NCBI RefSeq assembly: GCF_009917385.1
Contig: NZ_QWLJ01000017.1
Span: 1-64,000, forward strand
Length of the DNA: 64,000 nt
DNA from: Roseburia sp. 1XD42-34
Lineage (GTDB): Bacteria; Bacillota; Bacilli; Bacillales; Amphibacillaceae
Direction of reading: 5' to 3'
Made by a program: the position numbers and the translations under genes. The notes beneath the pieces were generated by a model. It was not told the DNA's origin. It saw only the letters and a program-made list of their open reading frames with translations, and searched no databases. Shown here in pieces: positions 25,750 to 33,871 of this stretch; within the stretch, counting starts at the first letter, position 1; each line of letters opens with the position of its first letter.

Positions 25750-28335
25750 TTACACCTCCCCATTTGGAAAAAATATCCGTTGTTCCCACTTCGCATCTTC
25801 AATTAACGGATCACCTTGATACTTTTCTACATGACATATCACGGTGTTCCAACCTGATGTGCCCAAACCAGTGGCAATAGGAGCTGTCAACATATTATCT
25901 GCCCCTGCCTTGTCCACTTCCTCTTTTTCATCCATTTCTACCCATGCTCCATGGGGTAAAGCTACAGTTCCTGGCATTAACGTTTCTGTCGTTTTAGCTG
26001 GGCGTAATGTTTTACCATATTCATTTGAAAGAAGGACGGTATCTCCATCTTTGATACCGAGTTCCTTTGCGTCTTTTTTACTGATGAAAACGGGATTCGG
26101 CATAGCTTCACGCAGCCAAGGTACATTATCAAATGTGCTGTGAGATCTTCTTAAATAATGCGGATTGAAGACTTGAAATGAGTATTTTCCCTTTTTCTTA
26201 TTCTGCCAATCCGCAAAAGTTGCTTCATAACCTCTTGCTTTTGGCACATATTTTGGAATTGGGGAAACTTCCGTCCAGCCACCTTTCGATTCCTCTGCAA
26301 TCGTGTTACAGTAAATTTCAAATTTCCCACTTGGTGTCTCTAAAGGATGCTTGTCTGGTTTTTCCACAAAATCTTGATACGCAATATAGCCAAAATTGTC
26401 ACCAGGTTTTCTCTTTACTTGGTAAACTCCTTTTTCTAAAAATTCCTGCAAAGAAATCCTTCCTTTTTGAGGCTTCCCTTCCACTCCCCATTCTTTTATA
26501 TCTCTTGCTGTAATTCCGACTAGCGGTTCGTAATCTTTTCCATTCTCCTTTATAACAGTACTTGAAGCTAGCTCATTAAAAAATGCCTGTTTTTCACTAA
26601 ACGGATAAAGCTTCTTAGGATCTTTGCCTAGTTTTTTCATTAGTTCTTTCGCAATCCATACATCACTTTTAGCTTCATACATCGGCTCAACGATATTTGT
26701 GTGGGCAATGAGGATCTCTCGGTTTCCTACTAAAAGCCCACCTTCTCGCTCCCACTCTGTCGTTACGGGTAAAACAACATCTGAATATTTCGCATTAGTT
26801 GTTAGCGTATAAGCATGGGTAACGACAAATTCTACCTTTCTATGTGCTTGAATACCTTGTAAAATGGTAGAGCGTGTTTGTAATGTTGCGTTAAATTGAT
26901 GATAGATTAGCTGGATATTGGCTTTTCGTTCTCCTTCCCCTTTTTGGTGAAATTTCCCTTCTAATATAGCTGGAAATATTTCATTATGATTAATCGAGTC
27001 AGTGACAGGATTTTCAGGTTGTGGATACCCATTTTCACCTTTATTTACAAGCCAATGGCCGCCATTACCGGATGATCGGTGACAACTAACACCAGTCATT
27101 CTCCCGGAGCGTCCCATATGCCCCGTCATAAAACCAAGAGTTGAAAAGGCTTGCACCCATCCCTCCCCGTTATTTATCCGAGCTGGCGCCCATCCAGTTA
27201 GCAAAGCTACACGTTCTGTTGAACCTATTTTACGTGCTAATTCACGTATTTTTTCAGGCTCTACTCCACAGATTTCGGCTGCCCACTCTGGGGTTTTTGG
27301 TTCATTATCATACGTTCCTAGTAAATAATCTTTAAAATTGTCCTTAGGGTTTGCCCCTTTTGGCATATGTTCCTTATCAAAACCTACCGTACACCGATTT
27401 AAAAAGTCCCAATCAATAAGCGGGTTACTCTTTGGATCATCCTCGTCTAATAATGTATACATCATACCGAAAGCTAGCGCATCATCGGTTCCTGGGCGAA
27501 TTGGAACCCAGTCAGCTCCAAATACTTGGGCCGATTCTGTATACTTCGGATCGATGGAAATAAAATGTGCCCCCGCCTTCTTAGCTTGCAAATAATTATA
27601 GGTCGGGCTACCTGGGCTGCTCCATGCTGGATTTACTCCCCATAAAACAATCAGCTGTGAGTTGCGTAAATCGATCCGATCATTGATACCAAGTTCCTCC
27701 CATCCCTCTGCTACTCCCATCATAGTAGAGGCCCAAAACCAAGCCCCCCATGATGTCGTACCATAATCTGTTGTACAGCCACCGTTCTCAGACAATACTT
27801 TGGTTATTTCTCCAGAACCCGTAGCCCAAAGAGCGTTGTTTCCATGTTTTTGAGCTATTCTTTTCATTTCACTTGCAACAATATCGAGAGCTTCATCCCA
27901 AGAAATGCGAACCCATTGGTCTTTGCCACGTAATTCTTTCTTTCCTCCTCCAGGCTTCCAGTTTTTTCGTTTCATTGGGTATTTTAGTCGATCAGCGCCG
28001 AATACTTGTTGCCGTTGCGACCTCCCTCGTAAACAACCTCTTTGTTGAGGATAATCAGGGCTATCCTCATGTGTATCATCCGTTTTTTGTCTAATCACAA
28101 CGTTATCTTTCACTAAAACTTTATTCACACAACGTCCACCGCAATTATGCCAACAGGCAGCTGACTTCCATACTTCATTTCCTTCACTAGCTGCAAACAC
28201 TTTATTCAGCTCAGCTTTTGTTTTTAGACCTCTACTGACAGGTATTGCCGCTGCAGCCGTAACAGCAGCTGACCAGCCAACAAACGCTCTTCTTGACATT
28301 TTATAGTTTTTCAGTTTTGACATAAGATCAAACAT
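25750..28335 (-). CDS. dmsA: DmsA-type molybdopterin oxidoreductase, Tat-exported
   Basis: An 861-residue catalytic subunit of the DMSO reductase family binding bis-MGD. The Tat signal is SRRAFVGWSA at 14-23 followed by a hydrophobic stretch. The N-terminal [4Fe-4S] cluster is held by C61, C65, C69 (CWHNCGGRC) and C101. In the active-site region YGTTSWG, S195 is the best candidate for the molybdenum ligand, as in DmsA. C-terminal dinucleotide-binding domain features (HPLETPSGKFEIY, LRRSHSTFDN) are present. The likely acceptor is an S- or N-oxide; the natural substrate cannot be told from sequence. The operon order rSAM-torD-dmsA-dmsB-dmsC-Fd-tatA implies anaerobic respiration. Confidence 0.94.
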   Translation of the reverse strand: MFDLMSKLKNYKMSRRAFVGWSAAVTAAAAIPVSRGLKTKAELNKVFAASEGNEVWKSAACWHNCGGRCVNKVLVKDNVVIRQKTDDTHEDSPDYPQQRGCLRGRSQRQQVFGADRLKYPMKRKNWKPGGGKKELRGKDQWVRISWDEALDIVASEMKRIAQKHGNNALWATGSGEITKVLSENGGCTTDYGTTSWGAWFWASTMMGVAEGWEELGINDRIDLRNSQLIVLWGVNPAWSSPGSPTYNYLQAKKAGAHFISIDPKYTESAQVFGADWVPIRPGTDDALAFGMMYTLLDEDDPKSNPLIDWDFLNRCTVGFDKEHMPKGANPKDNFKDYLLGTYDNEPKTPEWAAEICGVEPEKIRELARKIGSTERVALLTGWAPARINNGEGWVQAFSTLGFMTGHMGRSGRMTGVSCHRSSGNGGHWLVNKGENGYPQPENPVTDSINHNEIFPAILEGKFHQKGEGERKANIQLIYHQFNATLQTRSTILQGIQAHRKVEFVVTHAYTLTTNAKYSDVVLPVTTEWEREGGLLVGNREILIAHTNIVEPMYEAKSDVWIAKELMKKLGKDPKKLYPFSEKQAFFNELASSTVIKENGKDYEPLVGITARDIKEWGVEGKPQKGRISLQEFLEKGVYQVKRKPGDNFGYIAYQDFVEKPDKHPLETPSGKFEIYCNTIAEESKGGWTEVSPIPKYVPKARGYEATFADWQNKKKGKYSFQVFNPHYLRRSHSTFDNVPWLREAMPNPVFISKKDAKELGIKDGDTVLLSNEYGKTLRPAKTTETLMPGTVALPHGAWVEMDEKEEVDKAGADNMLTAPIATGLGTSGWNTVICHVEKYQGDPLIEDAKWEQRIFFPNGEV

Positions 28336-28357
28336 CTGAACGCTCCTCCCTTGTTCT

Positions 28358-29065
28358 TTAACTTTCGTCCCTCTCTAAAAGTTCTTCTAAAATGGCAGCA
28401 TCTATTTTCAAATAGGACCTTAGCAGCCTCGCCATCCCAGAAAAAAATCCTGTATGAGCATTTTCTATCACTTTTTCAGAGAATGTAGAAATAAACGCTA
28501 ATAAATGAATTTCCAAAAATTTCTTTTGCTCTTTGATTAGATAAGTGGAATTAGCTTTTGATTTTAAACCAACATTTTTTAAACTTCTCAGAGTTAAATC
28601 ATTTAAATGAAACATAAAATCAAGCTCTAGCCCTACATGGTCTTCTGCTTCTAGATTTTTATGTTCCACTTCATAACCAAACTGAAGATATACATTTCGG
28701 ACATCTACCGTATTACTTTGAAATAACAAGCGATCTTTTCGTACATATACAGATTCCCAAGGTGGGGCAGGCAAATCAAATGGACCTACAAACAATCTGG
28801 TATAATCCCAATGTAAGTCTTCATAATCTGTATCGTTGCCAATCACATTATGCTTAGATAAATATCCTTTTATTTCTGCAATTCCTCTTTGTATGTCTTC
28901 TGATTCTTCAACAAAAGGAAATAAGTCAATCAGTTTTTCTTGTACAAAATAAGCGAGATAATCCCGCGACGGTTCTTCAAGAAAAAAACGTCTTAAAACA
29001 TCGTAAACAAATTGTCGTGCATAGAACACCTCTGCCATATCTAAGACAGCTTCTGAACTCCTCAT
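28358..29065 (-). CDS. TorD/DmsD-family maturation chaperone
   Basis: A 235-residue all-helical cytoplasmic chaperone that binds the Tat signal or apo-form of the molybdoenzyme and prevents early export. Family blocks are PPWESVYVRKDRLLF near 101-115 and EAEDHVGLELDFMFHL near 139-154. It lies 22 nt before dmsA and 15 nt after the radical SAM gene, a position usual for such chaperones. DmsA is the obvious client. Confidence 0.9.
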   Translation of the reverse strand: MRSSEAVLDMAEVFYARQFVYDVLRRFFLEEPSRDYLAYFVQEKLIDLFPFVEESEDIQRGIAEIKGYLSKHNVIGNDTDYEDLHWDYTRLFVGPFDLPAPPWESVYVRKDRLLFQSNTVDVRNVYLQFGYEVEHKNLEAEDHVGLELDFMFHLNDLTLRSLKNVGLKSKANSTYLIKEQKKFLEIHLLAFISTFSEKVIENAHTGFFSGMARLLRSYLKIDAAILEELLERDES

Positions 29066-29080
29066 CTTTCTCCCTCCACA

Positions 29081-30400
29081 CTAATCGATATCTGTTTGCT
29101 CAAATAGTAATGGTGTTGTACAATCAACACCTACTTCGCGTATCAACTCTTCATTCATCCTAGTTTCGATAACACTAGAAACGATCGCCAATTCTATGTC
29201 ATTAGGCTTTAAAAATGGAATAGCATGAACGGGAAACTGAATAAAATCATCATCCTTATCAATAATAAAAGGTTCTCCGATGCTATTTAGTTGGTCCCTC
29301 ACGTTTTCTTTGTCTTTTCCAAATGCTTTTGCCGTTTTATAAAAATAATCCCTCGTGGAAAAATGGTATGTATCATTCATTGGCTGACTATAATTTTGTT
29401 GGTAAATTTGCCCTGTAAATTTATTTTCTAAAGAACAATAATGGACCCCAAGACTTAATTCTTTATCAATAGCAAATTCCACCAATTCTAGACATAGGTC
29501 TTCACTCTCTGCGACAGCCAGACCACCTGCATACCAATAATTGTAATAGATTTCATAAGGTGGATTTTTTAATGTGAAACCCCTTTCACCAAACGACCGG
29601 GAATGGACTAAGGGAAAGCAAAACTCTAATAAATTAATACCAAATATACCCATTTCTTCTAAAGTTAAAAGTAAATCTTTCATTTCTTGCCTTGTTCCAG
29701 GAATAACAGGCATTTCTACTAAAACATGAGGAATATACGTTTGAGCTAATTCCACTTTCTTTAAAACTCTTTCTCTTCTTTTGATTGGGTCTTCCATTTT
29801 GATGCTAATTCGGATTTCATCTAAATCTGCTTGTTGTAACTGTTGTAGGATGTCTTCTGTTAAAAGATCTCCTGCTGTATATAACCTTGTATAGGTGTTT
29901 GGAGATATTTCTTGAGCCAATTGAAAGAAGCTGATAGTCTCTGCTTTAAAAAGTAGCGGTTCTCCGCCAGTTAACGCAAGGTGCTTTAATTCATACCCAC
30001 TTTCTATTAAACAGGCTAACTCTTCGTTAGCATCTTTTTGATGATGTAAATAGAATGTGTAATCTTCTTGGTTTTTGTTAAAACAAAAATAGCAGTCACG
30101 ATGACAATTGAGTGTAACAAACGATGTATAGCTTCCAGTTCCTGTTTGGCAAGCTTCACACGCACTCGATAGTTGGTTGATCACAATACTTTTGTTATTA
30201 TTTCTAAATGTAGCTTGTTTCTTTCTTAACCTCGCTAGTCGCTCATTTTTAATTTCATCACTCTTTTGCTCCAACGATAAGCCAAATGACTTTATACTCT
30301 CAATTGTAGTTTCTTCGATCTCTGCAAAAAACTGTGCGTAGTTCCGAAAAGCATCATTTTCGATCATGGAGACGTTCTCTTTCGTAATTTTTGTTAACAT
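29081..30400 (-). CDS. Radical SAM protein of the dms operon
   Basis: A 439-residue radical SAM enzyme. The cluster ligands are C99, C103 and C106 (CHRDCYFC); TGGEPLLF is the SAM-binding GGE motif. An extra CEAC pair (C81, C84) lies before it. The C-terminal third has no SPASM-type cysteine series. AAGGAGG stands 9 nt before the ATG at 30400. As first gene of a torD-dmsABC operon it may modify the molybdoenzyme or a cofactor, or make a small regulator; no characterised relative is known to me, so the reaction is unassigned. The operator at 30420-30435 precedes it. Confidence 0.9.
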   Translation of the reverse strand: MLTKITKENVSMIENDAFRNYAQFFAEIEETTIESIKSFGLSLEQKSDEIKNERLARLRKKQATFRNNNKSIVINQLSSACEACQTGTGSYTSFVTLNCHRDCYFCFNKNQEDYTFYLHHQKDANEELACLIESGYELKHLALTGGEPLLFKAETISFFQLAQEISPNTYTRLYTAGDLLTEDILQQLQQADLDEIRISIKMEDPIKRRERVLKKVELAQTYIPHVLVEMPVIPGTRQEMKDLLLTLEEMGIFGINLLEFCFPLVHSRSFGERGFTLKNPPYEIYYNYWYAGGLAVAESEDLCLELVEFAIDKELSLGVHYCSLENKFTGQIYQQNYSQPMNDTYHFSTRDYFYKTAKAFGKDKENVRDQLNSIGEPFIIDKDDDFIQFPVHAIPFLKPNDIELAIVSSVIETRMNEELIREVGVDCTTPLLFEQTDID

Positions 30401-30419
30401 CGTTTGAGCCTCCTTGTTA

Positions 30420-30435
30420 TGTGAAATAATTCACA
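30420..30435. promoter_or_regulatory. Rex/Fnr-type operator of the dms operon
   Basis: TGTGAAATAATTCACA is a TGTGAA-N4-TTCACA palindrome. It fits Rex (TTGTGAA-N4-TTCACAA) except for the outermost base pair, and also the B. subtilis Fnr box TGTGA-N6-TCACA. It lies only 20-35 nt before the start codon, between any promoter and the ribosome binding site, which favours a repressor such as Rex over an activator that needs to sit about 41 nt upstream of the transcript start. Confidence 0.65.
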
Positions 30436-31278
30436 TAAAAATATAAGAAACTTCTCTTGAATATACTTCTTGCCTCAATGGGGATCATTATTTCGTTAGA
30501 TGAAATAGGAAAGAAAGCATTTTTTACTCCTCTGCTTGCCTCCAAGTTTGCTCGTAATAGGAAAAGAGAGGTTACTACAGTCATATGCAACATAAGTAAG
30601 TGTGATCTTCTTTTCTCTATGTCGTTTGAATCGCGATTTAAAGAAGTTGTATGATGCTATTTCAAGCACACCACCCTGCTTTCGTCAACTCTACTTAAAA
30701 GGGGAAATTTTTGCACACACGTTTGGATTTCAACGATGAAGAGCTAGTATGGGATTATTCTAAAGCGATCACGAGAAATGAAGATGAATTCTCAAGTGTA
30801 AATGCGACCTTTCCTATGTGTATAGCCTATTGGAAACTTATTAACTCACCTACATTCTATCATCTGCAAACATTATTAGTAAAGTAGAGATTACCTCTTG
30901 AGTCTGTTAAGTATCACAGACCTCTTATCTTAGACCCTAAAATTTCACATTTATACCTAAGTAAAAAACGAGTGATAAACCTTAAAACCAGTGAAGTAAC
31001 ACAATGAGACATTAGGGAAATATACATTAAAAAAACAACTCAGAGCGAATGACTAAGCACCCCCTTATAAAACCAGTATTAAATATAATCATAAAAAATG
31101 CTTAATCCCATAGACTATCAACTCCCATTATGAATGCATTTGCGAGTCTAGTTTGCTAGATATAATGAAACAGATCTGCCGTCACTACTCTCTACATCTA
31201 TTTAGCTAATTTAAAATAAAGTATAACAAATTATTAAAAGGTACAACGATTTTACAATAATTTCAAAAGAGTCATTTG
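30436..31278. other. Intergenic region between the dms and gnt operons
   Basis: About 840 nt carrying the divergent dms promoter and otherwise mostly A/T-rich sequence. The only reading frame worth noting is a TTG-started 58-codon one at 30711-30887. Confidence 0.4.
30711..30887 (+). CDS. Doubtful small ORF, unrecognised
   Basis: A TTG at 30711 with AAAAGGGG 6 nt before it opens a 58-residue acidic frame (HTRLDFNDEELVWDYSKAI...). It shows no motif I know and ends at TAG 30887. It could be a remnant of a larger gene or chance. Confidence 0.2.
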   Translation: MHTRLDFNDEELVWDYSKAITRNEDEFSSVNATFPMCIAYWKLINSPTFYHLQTLLVK

Positions 31279-31292
31279 TGAATCCGTTTACA
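31279..31292. promoter_or_regulatory. Probable cre site (CcpA) at the gnt promoter
   Basis: TGAATCCGTTTACA differs at one position from the cre consensus TGWNANCGNTNWCA and overlaps TTTACA (31287-31292), the best -35 candidate of gntR; GATAAT follows 15 nt later. Catabolite repression of gluconate genes by CcpA is known in B. subtilis. Confidence 0.45.
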
Positions 31293-31313
31293 AAGTTGTT
31301 TTCCTGTGATAAT

Positions 31314-31331
31314 ATACTTGTATACAAGTAT
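31314..31331. promoter_or_regulatory. GntR operator
   Basis: ATACTTGTATACAAGTAT is a perfect 18-bp palindrome and, from memory, identical to the B. subtilis gnt operator. It lies at the start of the transcript, 37 nt before gntR. Gluconate would release GntR from it. Confidence 0.9.
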
Positions 31332-31368
31332 TCAATTAATTGTTTTAGCTGTAAATAGGAGGAGAAGT

Positions 31369-32097
31369 ATGACATCTAAAAAATTCTACCCTGAAAAAGG
31401 TTTAGCTTTTTCTTCATCCATGGGAGAGCGACTCGTTACCGAATTAAGAATGAGAATTATTTCTCAAGCTATCCAAAAAGAAACCGTTTTATCAGAAAAT
31501 CAATTAGCAAAAGAATATCGAGTAAGTAGATCCCCTGTAAGGGAGGCCCTAAAAGTGTTAGAAAAGGAACAGTTAATTCGCTTAGAAAGAATGGGAGCAA
31601 TAGTGATTGGCATTTCAGAAACGGATATTGAAGAAATTTATGATATTCGATTAATGATTGAATCATTTGTTATTCAGCGTTTATTACATTCAGAAAACGA
31701 TGCATTACTAAACGAACTAAATAAAATTCTGGAAATGATGAAAATAGCGATAAAGTATAAGGATATTGATGAATTTTCTTTAAAAGATATAGAATTTCAT
31801 GAAACCATTATTAAATCTATTCATCATAGGCAAATTATGATGGTATGGACACATTTAAGACCTGTCATGGAGTGTCTGATTATTTTATCGATGCGATATA
31901 GAAGCCAAGTAAACGATCAAGACTTTAATCGTATTCTTAAAAATCACGAACTTATTATTGAAGCCCTGGCACAGAAAGAAAAAGCGCTTATCAAAGAAGC
32001 ATTTTTTAAAAACTTCCATGATGTTCAAAATAAAGCCGAAGATTTATGGACTGACCCAGAGATGATGAAGAAAGCGAGGGAATTTAATGGATCGTAA
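31369..32097 (+). CDS. gntR: Gluconate operon repressor GntR
   Basis: A 242-residue GntR/FCD-family repressor. The winged-helix domain has SENQLAKEYRVSRSPVREALK near residues 44-64 and RLERMGAIVIG after it; the C-terminal FCD domain carries the acidic and histidine residues of the effector pocket (EFHETIIKSIHH, NHELIIEAL). It closely follows B. subtilis GntR. An upstream ATG at 31306 would place the operator inside the gene; AGGAGG directly before ATG 31369 decides the start. It represses its own operon through the palindrome at 31314. gntK overlaps it by 11 nt. Confidence 0.96.
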   Translation: MTSKKFYPEKGLAFSSSMGERLVTELRMRIISQAIQKETVLSENQLAKEYRVSRSPVREALKVLEKEQLIRLERMGAIVIGISETDIEEIYDIRLMIESFVIQRLLHSENDALLNELNKILEMMKIAIKYKDIDEFSLKDIEFHETIIKSIHHRQIMMVWTHLRPVMECLIILSMRYRSQVNDQDFNRILKNHELIIEALAQKEKALIKEAFFKNFHDVQNKAEDLWTDPEMMKKAREFNGS

Positions 32098-33634
32098 TAA
32101 ATATATGATTGGCGTAGATATAGGAACTACTAGTACAAAAGCGGTTCTTTTTCGTGAAACGGGTGAAATTATAAGCCAGGACAACAACGGCTATGAGTTA
32201 TACACGCCTGATATTTCAACAGCGGAGCAAGATCCCGAAGAGATATTCCAAGCAGTTCTTCTATCCATTACCAATGTAATGCAACATTCACAAATAGACC
32301 CCAAGGATTTGTCCTTTATCTCTTTTAGCAGTGCGATGCACAGTGTTATTGCTATAGATGAAAAGGACAAGCCGTTAACTCGTTGTATCACTTGGGCTGA
32401 TAATAGAAGCTCTGAATGGGCTAAAAAAATTAAAGATAAATATAATGGACACGAGATTTATTTAAAAACAGGCACACCCATTCACCCTATGTCACCACTT
32501 TGTAAAATAGCTTGGATGGAACATGAAAAACCAACTATTGCGCAAAAAACCAAAAAGTACATCGGTATTAAAGAATACGTTTTTTACAAATTTTTCAATG
32601 ACTATGTTGTTGATTATTCCATAGCCTCCGCCATGGGACTGATGAATCTTCAATTATTAGCTTGGGAAGAGAGCGCCCTAGAAATCGCCAATATAACAGA
32701 AGAAAAATTATCACGTCTCGTTTCAACAAAAGAATCATTTACAGGTTGCCATCCGGAATTTGCCCAAGAAATGGGGATTTTGGAAAGCACACGCTTTGTC
32801 ATAGGAGCTAGTGACGGTGTACTCTCAAATATTGGAGTAAACGCGATAAAAGAGGGGGACGTTGCTGTCACGATAGGAACAAGTGGTGCCATCCGGACTG
32901 TTATCTCTCAACCAAGAACAGATTCAAAAGGAAGAATCTTTTGTTACGCCTTAACAGAGAATCATTGGGTAATTGGTGGTCCAGTAAACAACGGGGGGCT
33001 GGTGTTACGCTGGATACGTGATGAACTTGCAGCAAGTGAAATGGAAACTGCAAAGCGTCTAGGAATGGATCCATATGACGTTTTAACTCGAATTGCAGAA
33101 CGCGTTAATCCTGGTGCCAATGGACTTCTGTTCCACCCCTATTTAGTGGGTGAAAGAGCACCTCTATGGAATCCAGATGTTCGAGGTTCTTTTATTGGAC
33201 TCACTTTAAATCATAAAAAGGAGCATATGATTCGAGCCGCTCTAGAAGGCGTTATTTTTAACTTATATACGGTGTTCTTAGCTTTAACAGAAGTGATGGA
33301 TACACCTGTCACCTCCATTAAAGCAACAGGTGGATTCTCGCGTTCTAACGTTTGGCGACAAATGATGGCTGATATTTTTGATCATGACGTTATTATTCCT
33401 GAAAGCTATGAATCCTCTTGTTTAGGCGCTTGTCTTTTAGGGCTATATGCTGAGAAAAAAATAGACTCTTTTGAAGTCGTCAACCATCTTATTGGTGCTA
33501 CTTATACACATCAACCACATCCCGAAAATAAAAACGTTTACAGAGAGCTGTTTCCTATTTTTATCAACATATCAAGAAGATTAGAATCAGAATTCCAAAA
33601 ACTCACTGCCTTTCAAAAAAAAGAAAAACAATAA
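32087..33634 (+). CDS. gntK: Gluconokinase GntK (FGGY family)
   Basis: Phosphorylates gluconate to 6-phosphogluconate with ATP in the cytoplasm. The 515-residue protein has the FGGY sugar-kinase fold: MIGVDIGTTSTKAVLF at 7-22, the catalytic aspartate region SDGVLSNIGVNAI, the second ATPase domain with GTSGAIRT and ATGGFSRSNVWRQMMAD, and near-identical length to B. subtilis GntK (513). AGGG precedes the ATG, which lies within gntR, so translation is coupled. Repeat R2 follows, and gntP begins 237 nt later. Confidence 0.96.
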   Translation: MDRNKYMIGVDIGTTSTKAVLFRETGEIISQDNNGYELYTPDISTAEQDPEEIFQAVLLSITNVMQHSQIDPKDLSFISFSSAMHSVIAIDEKDKPLTRCITWADNRSSEWAKKIKDKYNGHEIYLKTGTPIHPMSPLCKIAWMEHEKPTIAQKTKKYIGIKEYVFYKFFNDYVVDYSIASAMGLMNLQLLAWEESALEIANITEEKLSRLVSTKESFTGCHPEFAQEMGILESTRFVIGASDGVLSNIGVNAIKEGDVAVTIGTSGAIRTVISQPRTDSKGRIFCYALTENHWVIGGPVNNGGLVLRWIRDELAASEMETAKRLGMDPYDVLTRIAERVNPGANGLLFHPYLVGERAPLWNPDVRGSFIGLTLNHKKEHMIRAALEGVIFNLYTVFLALTEVMDTPVTSIKATGGFSRSNVWRQMMADIFDHDVIIPESYESSCLGACLLGLYAEKKIDSFEVVNHLIGATYTHQPHPENKNVYRELFPIFINISRRLESEFQKLTAFQKKEKQ

Positions 33635-33636
33635 AG

Positions 33637-33803
33637 TAAAACTTCATTCAGTAGGAGTTTTCTTCCATCTCCTACTGAATGTTAGTACCGCAAGGGGTAT
33701 GACCTAAAGGCCCTTAAACGAATCGGGCATGTAGGTGCCGTATTCTCTCATTTAGACCTTTTGTATCACTCGTGATCATAATCTCGGGAATCTTACGGCA
33801 CCT
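33637..33803 (+). repeat. Repeat family R2, copy 3
   Basis: Here the first hairpin is perfect, ATTCAGTAGGAG with CTCCTACTGAAT around 11 nt, and the second fold pairs GGTGCCGTATTCTCTCATTT with ATCTCGGGAATCTTACGGCACC. GCCG/CGGC keep pairing where other copies have GCTG/CAGC, a compensatory change. It lies between gntK and gntP. Confidence 0.8.
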
Positions 33804-33871
33804 TAATGCGGGATAAATGCAATTAACCATGTAGCAATATCAACTAAAAAATAGATTGGAGCACAAATCCT

